From positions 186,001 to 250,000 of the forward strand of contig NZ_JAKGCU010000001.1 of the NCBI RefSeq assembly GCF_021556435.1: a stretch of DNA of 64,000 nt, in the 5' to 3' direction. Of this stretch, positions 25,501 through 34,935 are shown piece by piece. A model generated the notes under the pieces. That model saw nothing but the letters and a program-made list of their open reading frames with translations. It had not been told where the DNA came from and did no database searches. Source of the DNA: Gordonia tangerina (GTDB lineage Bacteria > Actinomycetota > Actinomycetes > Mycobacteriales > Mycobacteriaceae). The stretch's first letter is position 1; each line of letters opens with the position of its first letter. The translations under genes were made by a program, and so were the position numbers.

Positions 25501-27060
25501 ATGGTTGGGGAACCCGATTCGTCTGGGCTGAGAGGTCGTGCGCTGAGTCGTCGCCGGTTGTTGCAGGCGGCTGGAGTCGGCGTCGCCGGCGCGATGCTCG
25601 CCGCACGGCCGGGCGCCGCAGAAGCCGCACCGGGTGGCTTGCCCCGCGGGCTGAGCACCGACGAGATATGGGATCGCAATCTGGAACTCGCCGATCACGG
25701 ACCTCGGCTGACCGGCAATCCCGCCCATCGCCGATTCATCGACTCGCTGGAAGCAGACCTCGACCGCATCGGCCTCGACGTCCACCGCGACCGGCTGACC
25801 TTTGACCGATGGGACCCGCTGCGCTGGGAACTCGCGATCGACGGCACGCCGGTGCCGGTCGCCTTCTACTTCCCGTACTCGGGGGTCACCGGGCCGGACG
25901 GAATCACTGCGCCGCTGCAGTACCTGGGTGTGCTCGGCCAGATCGGCGCGTGGGAACCGGCCCGAGGCAAGATCGCCGTGGTCGAGGTGCCGGTGCTGCC
26001 GCTGCCGATCACCGTGGGCTACCGGCCTTCCGGGCAGTACCCTGCCGACGCCGCGCCGCCGGATCCGATCGCCTACCTGCCGAGCGTGTCGGACGCGGTC
26101 GGCGCCCCGACGCTGGAAAGTGCTGTGCGAGCAGGTGTGCGCGGCGTGATCTGCATTCGCACCGGCATCAGTGAGGCGTTGGCCGACGACCAGTACGCGC
26201 CGTTCACCACCGGCTACCAGGGATGCCCGGCGCTGTGGGTGGGTCCCCGAGAAGCGGAACGGGTCAGAGCGTCGGCACGCCGCGGCGCATCGGCGCGGCT
26301 GGTGATGTACGCCCGTCGCGCGCTCGGCGCGGCCACCGACACCCTGTTCGCCGTCCTCCCGGGCACCGACCCGAGCGAGACCGTCATCGTCAACACCCAC
26401 ACCGACGGACCCAACGTCGCCGAGGAGAACGGCGGCATCGGACTGATCTCCCTGGCCCGACAGTTCGCTCAGGTGCCGGCCCACCGACGCCGACGAACCC
26501 TGGTGTTCGTCTTCGTCACCGGGCACTTCCAGTTGCCTCAATTCGAAACCGAGGTCGGTAACGGGATCGGCACGATGCAGGCGTCGAGCCGATGGATGCG
26601 CATGCACCCCGAATGGTGGGACGGCAAGGGTGCACATCGGAAAGCTGTTGCGGCACTGACCCTGGAACATCTGGGGTGTCGCGAATGGCTCGACGACCCG
26701 CAGCACCGTCACTACGGTCCGACCGGACGGCCCGAGGTCGGCTGGTGCTACACCACCACACCCGCGATGCGGTCGATCTACCTGGCCAGCGCCCACGGAA
26801 CCGCGAACGAGCGGACCGTCACGTGTGATCCGCTGCCCGCCTTGTACTTCGGTGAAGGCGCACCCTTCTACAAGAGCGGCATCGCCACGATGTCGCTGAT
26901 CCCGTCGCAGACGTATCTGACTGCCGCGCCGGCCAACGGGGTGATCGACAAGCTCGACAAGCATCTGATGGCCGGGCAGATCGAGACGTTCTCGAAAGCC
27001 ATCCGCACATTGGAACGAAGGTCGAGCGCTCAGATCGGCGCACCCGTCCTGCCTCTGTGA
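25501..27060 (+). CDS. Secreted M28-like metallopeptidase, Tat signal
   Basis: 519 residues. Tat signal SRRRLLQAAGVGVAGAMLAA at about 16-35. Residues 85-290 hold a PA-like insert. The M28 core follows with NTHTDGPNVAEENGGIGL: His and Asp of HxD and two Glu of the EENGG segment are candidate zinc ligands and catalytic base. Function: amino- or carboxypeptidase-type hydrolase outside the membrane; substrate unknown. GGGGAG is upstream of ATG 25501. Divergent from the TetR gene, so plausibly its target. Confidence 0.75.
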   Translation: MVGEPDSSGLRGRALSRRRLLQAAGVGVAGAMLAARPGAAEAAPGGLPRGLSTDEIWDRNLELADHGPRLTGNPAHRRFIDSLEADLDRIGLDVHRDRLTFDRWDPLRWELAIDGTPVPVAFYFPYSGVTGPDGITAPLQYLGVLGQIGAWEPARGKIAVVEVPVLPLPITVGYRPSGQYPADAAPPDPIAYLPSVSDAVGAPTLESAVRAGVRGVICIRTGISEALADDQYAPFTTGYQGCPALWVGPREAERVRASARRGASARLVMYARRALGAATDTLFAVLPGTDPSETVIVNTHTDGPNVAEENGGIGLISLARQFAQVPAHRRRRTLVFVFVTGHFQLPQFETEVGNGIGTMQASSRWMRMHPEWWDGKGAHRKAVAALTLEHLGCREWLDDPQHRHYGPTGRPEVGWCYTTTPAMRSIYLASAHGTANERTVTCDPLPALYFGEGAPFYKSGIATMSLIPSQTYLTAAPANGVIDKLDKHLMAGQIETFSKAIRTLERRSSAQIGAPVLPL

Positions 27061-27085
27061 TCCTCACGCTAAGGAAACCATTGCC

Positions 27086-28093
27086 ATGTCTGCTCTCGCC
27101 ATCCGGCTCTGCGTTGCCGTGGTCTCACTCGCGGTCGCTATCACGGCTTTCGCCCACCCCGTCGTCGCGTCTGCCGCACCCCCGACGACGGATATCGCGA
27201 CGCAGCGCTCGCTGACCGGCCCGTACCGCACCGCGCAGACTCTCGACGCAGGTGCCTGCACGTCGTTGTACGGTGCGATCTCGAACGGCTTAGTGCATGC
27301 GTTCGGGAACAATCACTCGGACCTGAAGTGCTCGCAGACATTCCCGGACGGATTGGCCAGCCCGATTGGTGTCGCGTTGTACTACCCGACCAACACCCCA
27401 CCCGATCGTCGGCTGCCGGTGGTGCTGTGGACCGGGGGCATCCTGTCGGAACCCGGCAATTACGACCTCACCGCGAAGATGTTGGCCAGCAACGGATATG
27501 TGGTCGCGATCCCTTACGACTTCGTGAACTCCTTCGCCTAACTGCCTCTGATCGCGGCATCCGCCGTAGCCAGGGCCGACTCCGATCGTGGTTCCGCGCT
27601 GCACGACCGGGTCGACCTGGGGCGGATCGCGATTGCGGGTCACTCTGCCGGCGGCGCCGCCACCCAGCAGGCCGCCAGCCTGCCGGCGAACGTGTGGCGG
27701 TTGATCGACCCGCGCATCTCCGTGCGCAGTGCCGCGGCCGTCGAGCCGGGACCGGTGGCGATTGGTGCGACGCTGACCGTGCCGACTCTGTATCTGACCG
27801 GCTACAACGACGTGGTGGTGCCGCACTACCTGTGGGCGCGCTGGACGCAATACGAACTCGCTGGGCGCGTCCCGGCATACCTGCTGTGCGCCAACGGCGT
27901 CGGGCATTTCACGCCCGTCGACGACCCCGCGCACAACCCGTTGGCGCCGATCCTGCTCAGCTGGTTCGACCACACTCTCAAGCAGGACCCGGATGCCGGA
28001 GCCGAACTCGTCGGGCCGGGCTGGGGGCTGCGCGATGATCCGGCGTTGGCGTATGGATTGCGGAACCGGGTGGCGGCTGGGTTGCCGGGCTGA
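27086..28093 (+). pseudogene. Secreted alpha/beta hydrolase interrupted by an in-frame stop
   Basis: One reading frame from ATG 27086 (AAGGAA upstream) to 28093 with a single TAA at 27539-27541. The first part has a signal peptide (AVVSLAVAITAFAHPVVASA) and VVLWTGGILSEPGNYD; the part after the stop carries the nucleophile elbow AIAGHSAGGAA, an acid in LTGYNDVVVP and the catalytic His in NGVGHFTP. So the stop separates the oxyanion region from the triad. The second half could be translated alone only without a signal peptide. A G-to-T change in a GAA codon would create this TAA. It follows the M28 gene by 25 bp in the same direction. Confidence 0.8.
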
Positions 28094-28270
28094 CCGGTGG
28101 TGCTAGTGTCTCGCGCCCGCTCTCACCGCCGAGCGCAACGCTCGAGGTGTTGCGTGGTCTGAACCTTTCCCTGTGGACAACTGATCCGCAGCCCCCGTCC
28201 CTTGTCAGAGCTACTTCCTACCGTGCAGGGCATGCGGTCATCGCCGATGGCCGACGGCATAGAGGGATGC

Positions 28271-29476
28271 ATGTCCGACGACCAGGCTGCGGTTTTCGAC
28301 GACGACGCAGATGTGGCATGGCGACAGTTCCGCGCGCGGCTCACCGCGAGCGTGGCGAGGCTGCAACGTGACGAGTTCGTCGAACTCAGCCGAGCAGAGA
28401 GCACCGGACGACCCCTGCTCATCTTCACCATGACCGGAGCGGGGAGGATGCGATGCACGGTCGGCGACATGGCGCTCACCAATTTCTGGCCATCTCATCA
28501 AGCGCCGGAGGCCCGAGCGCAGCGAACGGCTCTCGCCAGGCTCGAATGGCGAAAGCTGCGATCGGGCAGGACTATTCGTGAGACAGGCAAACGCACGGTC
28601 GACAGACTGGTGCGCGACGCGGAGACGGCGTTGCGTGAGGTCTGGCAGATCGAGCATCCGTCGGTGCTGAACGTGCACGACCCGTTCAGCCCGGCGGCCA
28701 AGAAGCTCCGCGCAGAGAACCGACCCAAGCAACGAATGCTGACCCTCAGCGGCAAGGCATCGCCGGGGGTGATCCCCGACGACGCGCAACATCTGCTGAC
28801 CATGGCCGCGCAGACGCTGACCGCCACCTGGGGACACCACTGTCCGGCCGACGATGGCGCCATCCGCTTCACCGACGTCGACGGCATCTACACCAAGGTG
28901 CTGGTGTCCCCGCACGCCATGCGGTTGGAGTTCTGCACGGTCGTCGGCCACTGCATGCCCGACATGGAGCTCCTTGGCGCCGTCGTCGCCGAGCACTCGT
29001 CGCGGTGGCCCGATATCGCCGTCGTCGTGGCGAAAGATCACGTGTTCGCGGTCAGAGCGCTGGAATGCGCCACGTTCTATCCCGCCAACCTGCTGGCCGC
29101 GATGGACGGCTGGCGCGAGTTCTGTACGTCCGGCGCCATCGACATCGTCGAACAACTCCACCCCGAGATGGCCGGTGAGTACGGCCCGCCGCACGACCAG
29201 ATGCCCGCGGGGTTGGTCGCCCTGATCACACGCTGGGTCGCCGACCCGTGCGGCGTCACCCCATCCCGAATCGCCTGTGACACCAAGGCAAACACGCCGA
29301 TGCTGCGCCGGTATGCGCGTATCTGCGGCGAATGGCTCGAGGAGTTGCCCGACGGGGGGCCCGCCGCCGGCTGCGATGAACCGCGTGATGTGCGGCGATT
29401 TGTGCCGGTGCTGCTCGAGGCGATCGGGGTGGCGGCGGAGCTTAACGTGGCGTCGGAGATGAGGCGGGGGAGGTGA
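28271..29476 (+). CDS. Two-domain TY-Chap / YbjN-like protein
   Basis: 401 residues from ATG 28271 (AGAGGG upstream); a longer TTG start at 28202 is possible. First domain (about 15-140) is paralogous to the protein at 17157-17645. The second (about 175-310) looks like a YbjN/CesT fold: IRFTDVDGIYTKVLVSP, LEFCTVVGHCMPDMELLG. The last 80 residues are helical with a KANTPMLRRYARICGEWLEE segment. Role unknown; these domains are thought to bind peptides as chaperones. Confidence 0.65.
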   Translation: MSDDQAAVFDDDADVAWRQFRARLTASVARLQRDEFVELSRAESTGRPLLIFTMTGAGRMRCTVGDMALTNFWPSHQAPEARAQRTALARLEWRKLRSGRTIRETGKRTVDRLVRDAETALREVWQIEHPSVLNVHDPFSPAAKKLRAENRPKQRMLTLSGKASPGVIPDDAQHLLTMAAQTLTATWGHHCPADDGAIRFTDVDGIYTKVLVSPHAMRLEFCTVVGHCMPDMELLGAVVAEHSSRWPDIAVVVAKDHVFAVRALECATFYPANLLAAMDGWREFCTSGAIDIVEQLHPEMAGEYGPPHDQMPAGLVALITRWVADPCGVTPSRIACDTKANTPMLRRYARICGEWLEELPDGGPAAGCDEPRDVRRFVPVLLEAIGVAAELNVASEMRRGR

Positions 29477-29493
29477 GGTGGCCGGTGCGACCG

Positions 29494-29781
29494 TCAGTGT
29501 CTCCGCCGCCGGAAGGTCGCGATCGTGAACGACGATGCGATCCAGGTCAGCGGAATCCACACGTAGCAGGACAACGCATACCAGACACTGACGACAGCGA
29601 AACTGGAAACGATGCTCGGGTCCCCGGGAGACCTGTGGGGCAGCACCCCGACCCCCCAGACCACGAACATGAAGGCGCCATAGCTGATCGGAACTGAGAT
29701 GAGAAGAAGTCGCAGCGAGTACGGGCGCAGGCGCTGCCGACTCGCCGTGCGGCTCTCGCGGTCCGACACGCTATGGAACAT
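29494..29781 (-). CDS. Small two-span membrane protein
   Basis: 95 residues. Two hydrophobic helices, LRLLLISVPISYGAFMFVVW (about 23-42) and a second ending VWIPLTWIASSFTIATF. Basic ends (RQRLRPYS at the N-side, RRRRH at the C-terminus). No family recognised. It lies between the TY-Chap gene and the broken exonuclease locus. Confidence 0.5.
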   Translation of the reverse strand: MFHSVSDRESRTASRQRLRPYSLRLLLISVPISYGAFMFVVWGVGVLPHRSPGDPSIVSSFAVVSVWYALSCYVWIPLTWIASSFTIATFRRRRH

Positions 29782-29840
29782 GCCTGACCGTATCCCAGCG
29801 ACCGATGAGCGGGCCTATCGGTCTTCGATCACCCGACCCG

Positions 29841-30542
29841 TCAAGCCGCACCGGCGCACTCGGGGCAGCGGTGCGGTCGACGGCCACGTGTCCGTCCGCG
29901 GTGCCACGTCCGAGAGCATTCCGCGCAGACCAACGTGTCGACGCTGGACTCTGACGCGGGGACCGGCGTTGACTTCGCGTGTCGTGTCGCAGCGCCCGCA
30001 GGGCTGCGACGACATTCCCGGCAGACACGTCCACGGCGACTCGCGGTCCACGAATCCCCACACCGCTCGCACACGCATGCCACACCGTGATGGTCGAGCA
30101 CCCCGACCGGCAGTGGCCGGCCGGTGGCCGTCGCGGCGAGGAAGTCGTCGACCGTGGCGATCGGGATACGAAACTTGTGCGCCGACTTGGCTTTACCGGA
30201 CAACGTGGCCGCATCCACGGCCACCAGTAGCTGGCATCCCTTCGCCGTGACTGAATCAACCGGTCGTAGTCCGTGACGTGCGGCAATCGCATGCAGCTCT
30301 TCGCGCGTCACCTCGGTGCCATCTGCCCGGGTCGCCCCGTCGCCGGTGAAGCACACCGTCAGGTCCGCGTCCAGCTGAAGTGACTCGGTGGCGATCCGAT
30401 ACGAGTTCGTCCGGCCGGTGACCAGATGCGTGTCGAGGTCGAGCAAGGCGGCCACACGCACAAGGCTGTCGAGCTCGTCGTCAGTCACGACACCGTCGTC
30501 GAGGGCGGTGTCGACGAGCGACGTGAGGAACTCGCGGTGCGC
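29841..30542 (-). pseudogene. C-terminal BRCT/zinc-ribbon part of a frame-broken exonuclease gene
   Basis: Open from about 30542 to 29841. It begins HREFLTSLVDTALDDGVVTD, which is the natural continuation of the exonuclease protein but one frame off. ATG 30488 in frame could allow separate translation (215 residues). It has a TerB-like linker, a BRCT domain at LTVCFTGDGATRADG to KGCQLLVAVD, then two CxxC zinc-ribbon pairs (CERCGDSW with CRECR; CAECSRTW with CPEC). See the exonuclease entry. Confidence 0.7.
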
Positions 30543-31512
30543 GCTCGATGTCGCGATCGGTGAGTCCGAGTTCGCCGGCTAGTTCGCGCAACTCGGCGCG
30601 TTCATCGTCGGTGAGTTTCAGGTCGGCCAGCGCCTGGTCGAGCAGCACGACGTAGCTCGCGACGTCGGAGGCCGGCCGGATGTCGCGAGCGAGTTCGACC
30701 AGGTAGGGCGACGGCTCGTAGACGGCAGACGCCTTGTCACGCACTTGCATTCGGGTGGGTGCGGCTTCCCGCACACCGGTCCGCGCCGGTGTGCCCGCCG
30801 CCGGGAACTGATCGGCCACCCTGAGGGTGAGTTCGGCGGTTGCCCGGGCATCGGCGATTGCCCGATGCGCGTTGTCTAGGGCGATGTTGTGGGCGGCGCA
30901 TGCGGCGGCGAGCTTGCGGCGGGTCACCGACAGAGTGTCCAGCCCGCTACCCCAGTCGATGTCGATCCCGGCGCGGGTCAGTTCGTATCCGACCATCCGG
31001 GTGTCGAAAGAAATGTTGTGCGCCACTACGACAGCACCGTCGAGGCGGGTGGCCACAGCGCCAGCGATGTCGGCGAAATTCGGCGCGTCGACAAGCATGG
31101 ACGCGGTCAGACCGTGAATCCACACCGGTCCGGCATCGCGCTGAGGATTGACGAGCGTCTCGAACTCGTCGCAGATGACGCCCGTGTGATCGACGGTCAC
31201 GATGGCGATCTCCACGATCCGATCGGAATGGCGCAGCCCGGTGGTCTCCACATCGATGACCGCCACCGTCGATCCGGTACCGATGAGGCCGGCGAGGGTT
31301 GAGGCATCCGGCTGATCCTGAGCCGTGATCCTGGTCTGTTCTGGGGTGGCCAGTCCGCCGCTGGGGATGCGGTCAGACTCATCGGTGGGCGACGTGAGGC
31401 CGGGATCGGTCGGCAGATCGCGCGCCGGCATCGGAGTCGACGGACCCACTGGCGTGGGGTTGACCGGATGGCGCTGTTCTGCGGGATGCACTGGCTGTCC
31501 ACTGGCTGCCAT
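30481..31512 (-). CDS. DnaQ-like 3'-5' exonuclease (frameshifted from BRCT part)
   Basis: 343 residues as an uninterrupted frame. DEDDh exonuclease: VAVIDVETTGL (Asp, Glu), VVAHNISFDTRM (Asp), NAHRAIADARATAEL (His, Asp). Up to ELGLTDRDIERA the sequence is normal; the last 20 residues (PRVPHVARRHRPRRRCRD) are an out-of-frame Arg-rich read-through, because the true continuation HREFLTSLVDTA is in another frame. A single-base loss near 30540-30546 would explain it. The N-terminal 75 residues are a Pro-rich linker. Whole gene is best read as DUF2510-exonuclease-BRCT. Confidence 0.8.
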   Translation of the reverse strand: MAASGQPVHPAEQRHPVNPTPVGPSTPMPARDLPTDPGLTSPTDESDRIPSGGLATPEQTRITAQDQPDASTLAGLIGTGSTVAVIDVETTGLRHSDRIVEIAIVTVDHTGVICDEFETLVNPQRDAGPVWIHGLTASMLVDAPNFADIAGAVATRLDGAVVVAHNISFDTRMVGYELTRAGIDIDWGSGLDTLSVTRRKLAAACAAHNIALDNAHRAIADARATAELTLRVADQFPAAGTPARTGVREAAPTRMQVRDKASAVYEPSPYLVELARDIRPASDVASYVVLLDQALADLKLTDDERAELRELAGELGLTDRDIERAPRVPHVARRHRPRRRCRD

Positions 31513-31657
31513 CGAACCATCGCCATGCCGCCTGCTGCCACGGGTCGCGGTACCAACCGGGTGCGCTGCTCAGGGTGGCAGTAAAGTCAGTGCCGTCGAA
31601 CCACCGGAACTGCGCTTGCTGCCAAGGATCGGCGTACCAACCGGGTGCTGTGTGCAC
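31379..31657 (-). CDS. DUF2510 repeat fragment, likely N-terminus of the same gene
   Basis: 92 residues from GTG 31657 with GGGG upstream. Two DUF2510 units: APGWYADPWQQAQFRWFDG and APGWYRDPWQQAAWRWFDG. After the second unit the frame degenerates into Arg/Ser-rich sequence, while the neighbouring frame continues as the Pro-rich linker of the exonuclease, whose first ATG (31512) lies inside the second unit. A second frameshift around 31480-31510 is therefore likely, though separate translation from 31512 cannot be excluded. Confidence 0.65.
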   Translation of the reverse strand: MHTAPGWYADPWQQAQFRWFDGTDFTATLSSAPGWYRDPWQQAAWRWFDGSQWTASASRRTAPSGQPHASGSVDSDAGARSADRSRPHVAHR

Positions 31658-31882
31658 GTACTGCCCCTTTCATCCGTCCGCCGGTGACCGTAGTGCGTCC
31701 GACCGACATTTCACTTGGGGACGCGCTGAACCGCGGAGTGCAGCGTCAGTGATTGGTCCGTAGTTGGTGCGAATCAGCCGTATCTTGCTGCCGAGAATGC
31801 GAGGCTTCGAGGGGGACCGAAGCACGGCGGACGGCTGCCAGCGGTCAGACGGGTACACGTCCTGAGTCGAGGAGCGGACGCG

Positions 31883-32704
31883 ATGTACGAACTGCAACTG
31901 ACCATCGACGAGTATCACCTGTTCGTCGCCTTGCCCGATTCGCGTGAGGCTCTCGGGAACACGGCTGCGAGAACATATCTCGGCTGGAATAGGTTGCGAT
32001 ACGACCGTGCGCGCGCCGGCCTGCTGGAGAAGCAACTTGTGGTGCGGGCACGCGGCCGCGGCGGGGCCTTGCGTCGCGCACCGGTAACCGACGACTCCGA
32101 CGTCAGTGTCGACGACGCGGCGTGCTCCGCCACGATCCGCCCACCGGTCGCCGAGGCTGAACTGTACGAACCCATTCTCGCGACCCTGAAGACCGGCTGG
32201 TCCGAGGACCGAGGTTTCAACGCCCTGGTGATCGAGGAGACCGCACACCAGGGCCGTCGGCCCACTGGTGGGTACTGGACCCGGCCTGACCTGGTCGCGG
32301 TGGGAATGAAGACCTTCAAACACGTCCCGCATCAGCAGTTCGAGATCGTCACGTTCGAGGTCAAACCGATGGCGAAGCTCAATGTGATCGCAGTGTTCGA
32401 GGCGTTGGCACATCGTCGCGCATCGACGCACGCGTACGTCCTCATCGAGATGCGCAACGAGCTGACCGACGCGTATGTCGAGACACTCGGCAACGTTCAG
32501 CAGGCGGCGACAGAACACGGCGTTGGCGTGATCGTCTTCGATGACCCTGCCGACTACGAAACCTGGGAGGAAGTCGTTGTCGCCGAACGAAGCGAAACGC
32601 CGCCGGAGATGCTCAACGACTTCATCGAGACGCAGGTGTCGCAGCCGGGACAGCAGGCGATTGAGACTGCGATCGCTCGAGGAAGGGGCTGGGTGGTGGG
32701 GTGA
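31883..32704 (+). CDS. Solo HTH-PD-(D/E)XK nuclease-like protein
   Basis: 273 residues. N-terminal winged-helix-like region (TYLGWNRLRYDRARAGLLE) precedes a candidate PD-(D/E)XK core: YWTRPDLVAVGM gives the Asp, EIVTFEVKP gives ExK, and FEALAHRRAST supplies the following helix. Such solitary proteins can be restriction-type nucleases. No methyltransferase or other partner is adjacent. It diverges from the DUF2510 fragment. I do not know a named family. Confidence 0.6.
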   Translation: MYELQLTIDEYHLFVALPDSREALGNTAARTYLGWNRLRYDRARAGLLEKQLVVRARGRGGALRRAPVTDDSDVSVDDAACSATIRPPVAEAELYEPILATLKTGWSEDRGFNALVIEETAHQGRRPTGGYWTRPDLVAVGMKTFKHVPHQQFEIVTFEVKPMAKLNVIAVFEALAHRRASTHAYVLIEMRNELTDAYVETLGNVQQAATEHGVGVIVFDDPADYETWEEVVVAERSETPPEMLNDFIETQVSQPGQQAIETAIARGRGWVVG

Positions 32705-32806
32705 CTGGGCGTGCTGAATGCGTGCCTACGGACGAAGCACGGGTAGAACTTCTCTGGCGAACCGCGACCGCGGTGCGCATCCTGCTCGCCTTCAGAGACA
32801 CCACAC

Positions 32807-33772
32807 TCAGCCCAGATCCACCGCACTCACCCGAACCGCCGTGTCGTTGAGGAAGCCCACCTGCGCCGACAGGTTCGCCTGCACCTCCTGCAAGTACTGC
32901 CACTGCGGGTCGGGCGCCGACGGGATCGGCATACCGTAACCGTCGGCCATCAACCGGTGGTGCCGGGCGTGATCGCGCAACACCTTTGCGTACTGATCGA
33001 AGTCGACGGCCAGCTCGGCGAGCTGGGCGACGTTGCCCAGCAATTCACGCCAGTTCTGCTCCACCCGCTGCACGCGCTGGTCGATCGCCGCCTGCAACGC
33101 GCGTCCGACATCGGAGGTCGATTCGGGCTTCTCCAGCAAGGACCGAATCCACCAGATGCGGTGACACTGATGGCTGATCGTGTAGAGCGACGCATTGATC
33201 TGCTCGAGCAGGGTGCCGGTGTAGATGAGGTCGCTGCGCACCACGGGCGAGGCCTGGATGGTCTCCACCAGCAGCACCGCGACGCCAAGCAGTTCGGCTT
33301 CGGGACGCAGGAGTGTCGACTCGCCGGCGAGCGCACCGTAGGCGGGGACGCGCTCGGCGCCGTAGGGCCACGGATTGATCGGCGGTGCGGTGGGCCGTTT
33401 CTCGTGGTTCGCGCGTCGTTGCAGCCAGTAGATGACACCGCCGAGTACAACCAGCAGCGCCAGGCCCGCCAACGGTTGGCCACCGGCAATGCCAGTCATG
33501 AACGCCCAGGCGAGGAACGCGATCACCACCGTGACGATCGGGTGGCGCCGGCACCACTGCCACGGACCCGGAGACTGCGCTACCGGGTTCGGTTGCGGCG
33601 TGCGGTTGGACCACGTGAAACGCAGGAACGCGTCACGCGCATTCTCGGGGGCGCAGTGATTCAGCAGTGAGCTCAGGGCCGCCGGATCGGGTGCGGGCCG
33701 CAACGCGCTGCGGGCGCCGGCCGACGACATCGCGACCAGGTGGTCGGCCATGCCGACAGGGTTGGTGGGCAT
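32807..33772 (-). CDS. Membrane protein of unknown function
   Basis: 321 residues from ATG 33772. Two adjacent transmembrane helices at about 77-120 (IVTVVIAFLAWAFMTGIAGG and LAGLALLVVLGGVIYWL), soluble helical C-terminal half with many charged residues (ALQAAIDQRVQRVEQNWREL). It is 16 bp downstream of the gene at 33789-34778, so likely the same operon. Family not recognised. Confidence 0.6.
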   Translation of the reverse strand: MPTNPVGMADHLVAMSSAGARSALRPAPDPAALSSLLNHCAPENARDAFLRFTWSNRTPQPNPVAQSPGPWQWCRRHPIVTVVIAFLAWAFMTGIAGGQPLAGLALLVVLGGVIYWLQRRANHEKRPTAPPINPWPYGAERVPAYGALAGESTLLRPEAELLGVAVLLVETIQASPVVRSDLIYTGTLLEQINASLYTISHQCHRIWWIRSLLEKPESTSDVGRALQAAIDQRVQRVEQNWRELLGNVAQLAELAVDFDQYAKVLRDHARHHRLMADGYGMPIPSAPDPQWQYLQEVQANLSAQVGFLNDTAVRVSAVDLG

Positions 33773-33788
33773 CGTGCTGGGTCCTCGG

Positions 33789-34778
33789 TCAGCCGCCGAC
33801 GATGTGCGGTGTGGGCGGCGGGAAACTCGGGTTGTCGGGCAGCGGCTGCTCGCCATGCTTGTCGCCGACCTGCTTGACCGTGTCGAGATCGGCGAACTTC
33901 GATGATCCCTGCCGCGCGAGCGAGTCGTCGTACCACTCGAACCACGGGTACCCGTGTCGTTGGTACTCGGTGATCGTCGGTGGCGCATGGTGTGGGGGAG
34001 TCCCGGTGAGCGTTTGCCACTGCATGCTGTTGATGATGCGCAGGGTGGCGTGCGATTGCGCGCCGATCGCCCAATTTTCCTTCGGCTCGATCGGTACCGC
34101 GACCGACTGGGTGATCGACCCGCCGGCGCCCATCCCCATCGCCGAGCCGGGTTCTGGCATCGCGCCATCGGGTGCTGCCATCGGGGCCATGGTCTCGCCG
34201 CAGTCGGCCACCGTCTGCTGTAGGGCTTGTCGGGCGGCTCGACGGCGAGCCCACGTTTCGCCTTTCAGAGGTGTCACTTGAATCCGCACTGCCGCGTCGT
34301 CGACGCCGGTCAGTTGCTCGGCCGCGGTGTACCCCTTACCGAGCGGCATGGCGACGAACTGGCGCACCGTCGTCTCATCGACGCGGAACCCATCGAGCCA
34401 GGGTTGGGTGGGCACCTCGAAGTAGTCCTCGCCGGTGAAGTCCACCTCATCGGTGAAGTCGTCGCCGGTGACAGCGTTGACGCCGCCCACCGACATCCGC
34501 ACCAGGAACGGATAGTCGCTTGGGGCCGAGAAGCTGAACCACGCCGCCTCGGCCTGCCACATCGGCAGCAGCACATCACCGGGTGACCAGTCGCCGGCCC
34601 GGCTGCGGACCTGCCCGACGTCAGTGAGCTGAAAGGAACCGAGCCCCGGCGGCAGGCCGTAGCTGGTGTCGTCGTCGGGAACCCGCAGCGTGCGGTGCAC
34701 GGTGACGAACAGGCGCGCGTCCGGATGGACGTCGGGGAACCCGAACTCCAGACGGCTCTCGGTCGTGGTGACGGGCAT
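33789..34778 (-). CDS. Hypothetical protein, possible surface or integration factor
   Basis: 329 residues, GGAGGG before ATG 34778. Aromatic-rich beta-type sequence (MWQAEAAWFSFSAPSDYPFLVRM) and a Met/Gly/Pro-rich middle (GAMPEPGSAMGMGAGGS). No signal peptide or transmembrane segment seen. It ends in a PPPTPHIVGG tail. Conserved-looking but not recognised. Forms a pair with the membrane protein downstream. Confidence 0.55.
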   Translation of the reverse strand: MPVTTTESRLEFGFPDVHPDARLFVTVHRTLRVPDDDTSYGLPPGLGSFQLTDVGQVRSRAGDWSPGDVLLPMWQAEAAWFSFSAPSDYPFLVRMSVGGVNAVTGDDFTDEVDFTGEDYFEVPTQPWLDGFRVDETTVRQFVAMPLGKGYTAAEQLTGVDDAAVRIQVTPLKGETWARRRAARQALQQTVADCGETMAPMAAPDGAMPEPGSAMGMGAGGSITQSVAVPIEPKENWAIGAQSHATLRIINSMQWQTLTGTPPHHAPPTITEYQRHGYPWFEWYDDSLARQGSSKFADLDTVKQVGDKHGEQPLPDNPSFPPPTPHIVGG

Positions 34779-34935
34779 CGGTCCCTCCTCGGTGGTGGCG
34801 GTGTGCGGACAGGCTATGACGGGGGTGCGACAGAACCGCGGTGGCGTGACGCCGGCGCGATGTGGCTCAGTCCGACCGCACCCGCCGATCGCTCAAGGTG
34901 GTTGCCACACGCTTGCCGAGTAGCTTTGCTACGGG

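Noticed and set aside
25471..26964. 497-codon minus-strand frame over the M28 peptidase gene
   Set aside because: Antisense shadow; Arg/Gly/Val-rich translation without recognisable motifs.
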